DNA of 7,022 bases from Pseudomonadota bacterium (GTDB lineage: Bacteria > Pseudomonadota > Alphaproteobacteria > Rhizobiales > Methylopilaceae): contig JAEWEX010000144.1 of NCBI GenBank assembly GCA_023389135.1, forward strand, positions 1 to 7,022. The letters run 5' to 3'. The notes beneath the pieces are model-generated. The model did not search any database. It saw nothing but the letters and a program-made list of their open reading frames with translations, and was not told the DNA's origin. Position numbers and translations under genes: made by a program. Below, in pieces: positions 5,321 to 7,022 of this stretch. Within the stretch, counting starts at the first letter, position 1. The number at the start of each line of letters is the position of its first letter.

Positions 5321-5827
5321 ATGCAGCCGAGCGAGCATCCGCTCCCGGAGGACGGCGCCCGCGCCGAGGCGATGAAGGATGTGCTCGCCGCTGCAGCGCT
5401 GTTCGGCGCCGGTGTGTTCGCCCTTGTCTGGATCCGGTCGACCGAAGCGCCCGGGGGTGGCGCGGCGGCGCCGGGCGCGCTCGACTTCGCCAGCGTGCCG
5501 ACGCTGTGCTCCGTGATCCTGATCGCGCTTTCGGCGATCTATGGCGCCGGTGCGGTGGTCCGGTTCGCCGGCGCCCGCGGCGCGGTCTTCGGAGCAGGCT
5601 GGCGGCCGGGTGCCGTCGCATGGCGGCGCGTCGCGACGGTCGCGGGCCTCGTCGCCTATGTGTTCGCGCTGAAGGCGCTGCCGTTCTTCGTGGCGACGGC
5701 GGCGTTCCTGGCGGCGATGTTCGTGCTGTACGGCCACCGCGCGCCGGTGGCGGTGGCGACGGTCGCGCTGGCGGGCAGCGCCGTCCTGACCGGACTGTTC
5801 GTCTATGCGCTGCGGCTTCCCATCTGA
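5321..5827 (+). CDS. tctB: Tripartite tricarboxylate transporter small membrane subunit TctB
   Basis: A 168-residue, very hydrophobic protein with the TctB layout. A short polar N-terminus (1-18) is followed by membrane segments at about 19-38, 56-84, 103-120, 121-138 and 142-165; TctB proteins are usually described with four or five. A Gly/Ala/Pro-rich loop (41-52) separates the first two, and the positively charged stretch around 85-103 fits a cytoplasmic loop. TctB is the small subunit of the TTT system, which works with the large channel subunit TctA and a periplasmic binding protein TctC to import carboxylates and related anions using an ion gradient. TctB sequences are poorly conserved, so the assignment rests on length, topology and the adjacent tctA 12 bases downstream. 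The start is set by GGAGGA seven bases before the ATG. Expression is probably controlled by the divergent GntR protein. The substrate is unknown. Confidence 0.88.
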   Translation: MQPSEHPLPEDGARAEAMKDVLAAAALFGAGVFALVWIRSTEAPGGGAAAPGALDFASVPTLCSVILIALSAIYGAGAVVRFAGARGAVFGAGWRPGAVAWRRVATVAGLVAYVFALKALPFFVATAAFLAAMFVLYGHRAPVAVATVALAGSAVLTGLFVYALRLPI

Positions 5828-5839
5828 GGCTCGCGGATC

Positions 5840-7022
5840 ATGCTCGAACCCCTGATCGGCGGCTTCGGCGTCGCGCTGGAGCCCGTCAATTTCCTGCTCA
5901 CGGCCGCCGGCACGGCGCTCGGCATCATGGTCGGCGCGCTTCCCGGGCTGTCGTCGCCCATGGCGATCATCGTGCTGCTGCCGCTGACCTACGGAATGGA
6001 GCCGATCCAGGCCCTGCTCCTGATGGTCGGCGTCTATGTCGGGACAAAGCTCGGCGGCTCCTATTCGGCGATCCTGCTGCGCACGCCCGGCACGCCCGCG
6101 GCGGCCTGCACCGCGCTCGACGGCTATCCCATGGCGCAGCGCGGCGAGGCGGGGCTGGCGCTGGGCTACGCCACCATGGGCTCGACCTTCGGCGGCATCT
6201 TCGGCTGGATCGTCGCGGTCTGCTTCGTGCCGGTGATCGGCGCCATCGCGCTGCGCTCGGCGCCCGCCGACATCGCCCTGATCGGCATCGCCGGGCTCAT
6301 CATGGTGTCGGCCTTCGTCCGCGGCTCGCTGGTCAAGGGCCTGATCGGCGTCGTGCTGGGGCTCCTCGTCGGCACCGTCGGGCTGGACCCCGAGGCCGGC
6401 GTCGCGCGCTACACCTTCGGCATTCTCGACCTGATGTCGGGCGTGCCCTTCGCCGCGGCGCTGGTGGGGCTCTTCGGCGTCACCGTGGTGCTGAGCGACC
6501 TCGTGCTGATCGGGGACCGGGCGCACATCGTCGAGCGCAACGTGCGCATCGCGCTCCCGAAGTTGAGGGACGTCCTCAAGCGATGGCAGGCGGTGGTCAC
6601 CGGCGGTCTCTACGGAACGATCGTCGGCGCGATCCCCGGCGTCGGCGCGGAAGGCGCGACCTGGCTCGCCTACGCGACCGTGAAGAAGCGGTCGAAGAAC
6701 CCCGAGGCGTTCGGCACGGGCGTGCCGGAGGGCGTGCTGGCGCCGGAGGCCACAAACAACGCCACGACCGGCGGCACCATGATCCCGATGATGACCCTGG
6801 GCATCCCCGGAGACGGCTCCACCGCCGTCATGCTGGGCGCGCTGCTGCTGCACGGCGTCACGCCCGGCGTCACCATGATGCGCGACAGCGGCGACATCGT
6901 CTGGGGCATCCTTGCCGGGCTGCTGATCTCGACGCTGGTCATGTTCGTGCTGGGCTGGAAGGCGATCCGGATGTTCGTCTTCGTGCTGCAGCAGGACCGG
7001 TCCTGGCTGTTCCCGTTCGTGC
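5840..7022 (+). CDS. tctA: Tripartite tricarboxylate transporter large membrane subunit TctA, 3' end outside the window
   Basis: The frame starts at ATG 5840, 12 bases after tctB, and stays open for 394 codons to the window edge; full-length TctA proteins are about 500 residues, so roughly 100 are missing. Family landmarks are clear: G-A-L-P-G-L at 32-37, T-P-G-T-P-A-A-A at 82-89, L-D-G-Y-P-M-A at 93-99, G-E-A-G at 102-105, G-A-I-P-G-V-G-A at 263-270, L-A-P-E-A-T-N-N-A at 300-308 and T-L-G-I-P-G-D-G at 319-326. The two halves repeat the same order (G-A-x-P-G, then a P-G turn followed by T/S-x-A), reflecting the internal two-fold repeat of TctA. Many hydrophobic helices show it is an inner-membrane protein; it forms the transport path with TctB. 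The region just upstream of the ATG has only a weak GAGG, consistent with coupling to tctB. Substrate specificity would come from a TctC, which is not in the window. Confidence 0.95.
   Translation, partial: MLEPLIGGFGVALEPVNFLLTAAGTALGIMVGALPGLSSPMAIIVLLPLTYGMEPIQALLLMVGVYVGTKLGGSYSAILLRTPGTPAAACTALDGYPMAQRGEAGLALGYATMGSTFGGIFGWIVAVCFVPVIGAIALRSAPADIALIGIAGLIMVSAFVRGSLVKGLIGVVLGLLVGTVGLDPEAGVARYTFGILDLMSGVPFAAALVGLFGVTVVLSDLVLIGDRAHIVERNVRIALPKLRDVLKRWQAVVTGGLYGTIVGAIPGVGAEGATWLAYATVKKRSKNPEAFGTGVPEGVLAPEATNNATTGGTMIPMMTLGIPGDGSTAVMLGALLLHGVTPGVTMMRDSGDIVWGILAGLLISTLVMFVLGWKAIRMFVFVLQQDRSWLFPFV

Noticed and set aside
5255..6853. A 532-codon open frame on the minus strand opposite tctB and tctA
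   Set aside because: Its translation is rich in Arg, His, Asp and Gln with no domain, which is typical of the antisense frame of GC-rich membrane-protein genes. The plus-strand TctB and TctA are unmistakable.
1..7022. CRISPR arrays, tRNA or rRNA genes, insertion sequences, attachment sites
   Set aside because: No regularly spaced repeats, no tRNA-like cloverleaf, no transposase or integrase and no terminal inverted repeats were seen on reading both strands.

Overview
The window is very GC-rich. Its reading frames put G or C in most third positions and leave long empty shadow frames on the opposite strand. The gene families (tripartite tricarboxylate transporter, HutC-type GntR regulator, EthD and YciI proteins) fit a metabolically versatile proteobacterium. 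An alphaproteobacterium or a Burkholderiales member is the most likely source. This is inference from composition and content, since no rRNA or other marker gene is present.

The genes form two units. The left unit (1-3500) is a leftward run of four genes, read from 2443 down to the window edge: a two-domain EthD protein, a PRISE-type short-chain dehydrogenase (progesterone 5-beta-reductase/iridoid synthase family), a YciI-like protein, and a small cupin cut off by the left edge. The first two genes overlap by one base and the rest are separated by 12 and 44 bases, so this looks like one operon. A LysR-type regulator is divergent from it across about 140 bases that contain a TATAAT box on the operon strand. 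The layout is typical of a regulated catabolic operon for an enone- or aromatic-type small molecule; the substrate cannot be read from the sequence.

The right unit (3504-7022) has a leftward pair, a GntR/HutC-type regulator followed after 7 bases by a formylglycine-generating enzyme (FGE) with both copper-binding cysteines. Divergent from it are tctB and tctA (tctA runs off the right edge), the membrane subunits of a tripartite tricarboxylate transporter. The space between the two transcription units holds a perfect 16-bp palindrome made of two tandem ATAGCTAT units, a strong candidate operator for the GntR protein. FGE activates sulfatases, so the unit may handle a sulfated compound, with TctBA importing the compound or its product. 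No sulfatase and no tctC lies inside the window.

The most unusual point is that the FGE itself begins with a Cys-Cys-Pro-Pro-Ala-Arg stretch, which contains the C-x-P-x-R pattern that FGE modifies in its sulfatase substrates. Coding density is very high. No gene-free stretch exceeds about 150 bases, and I see no RNA genes, insertion sequences or CRISPR arrays.
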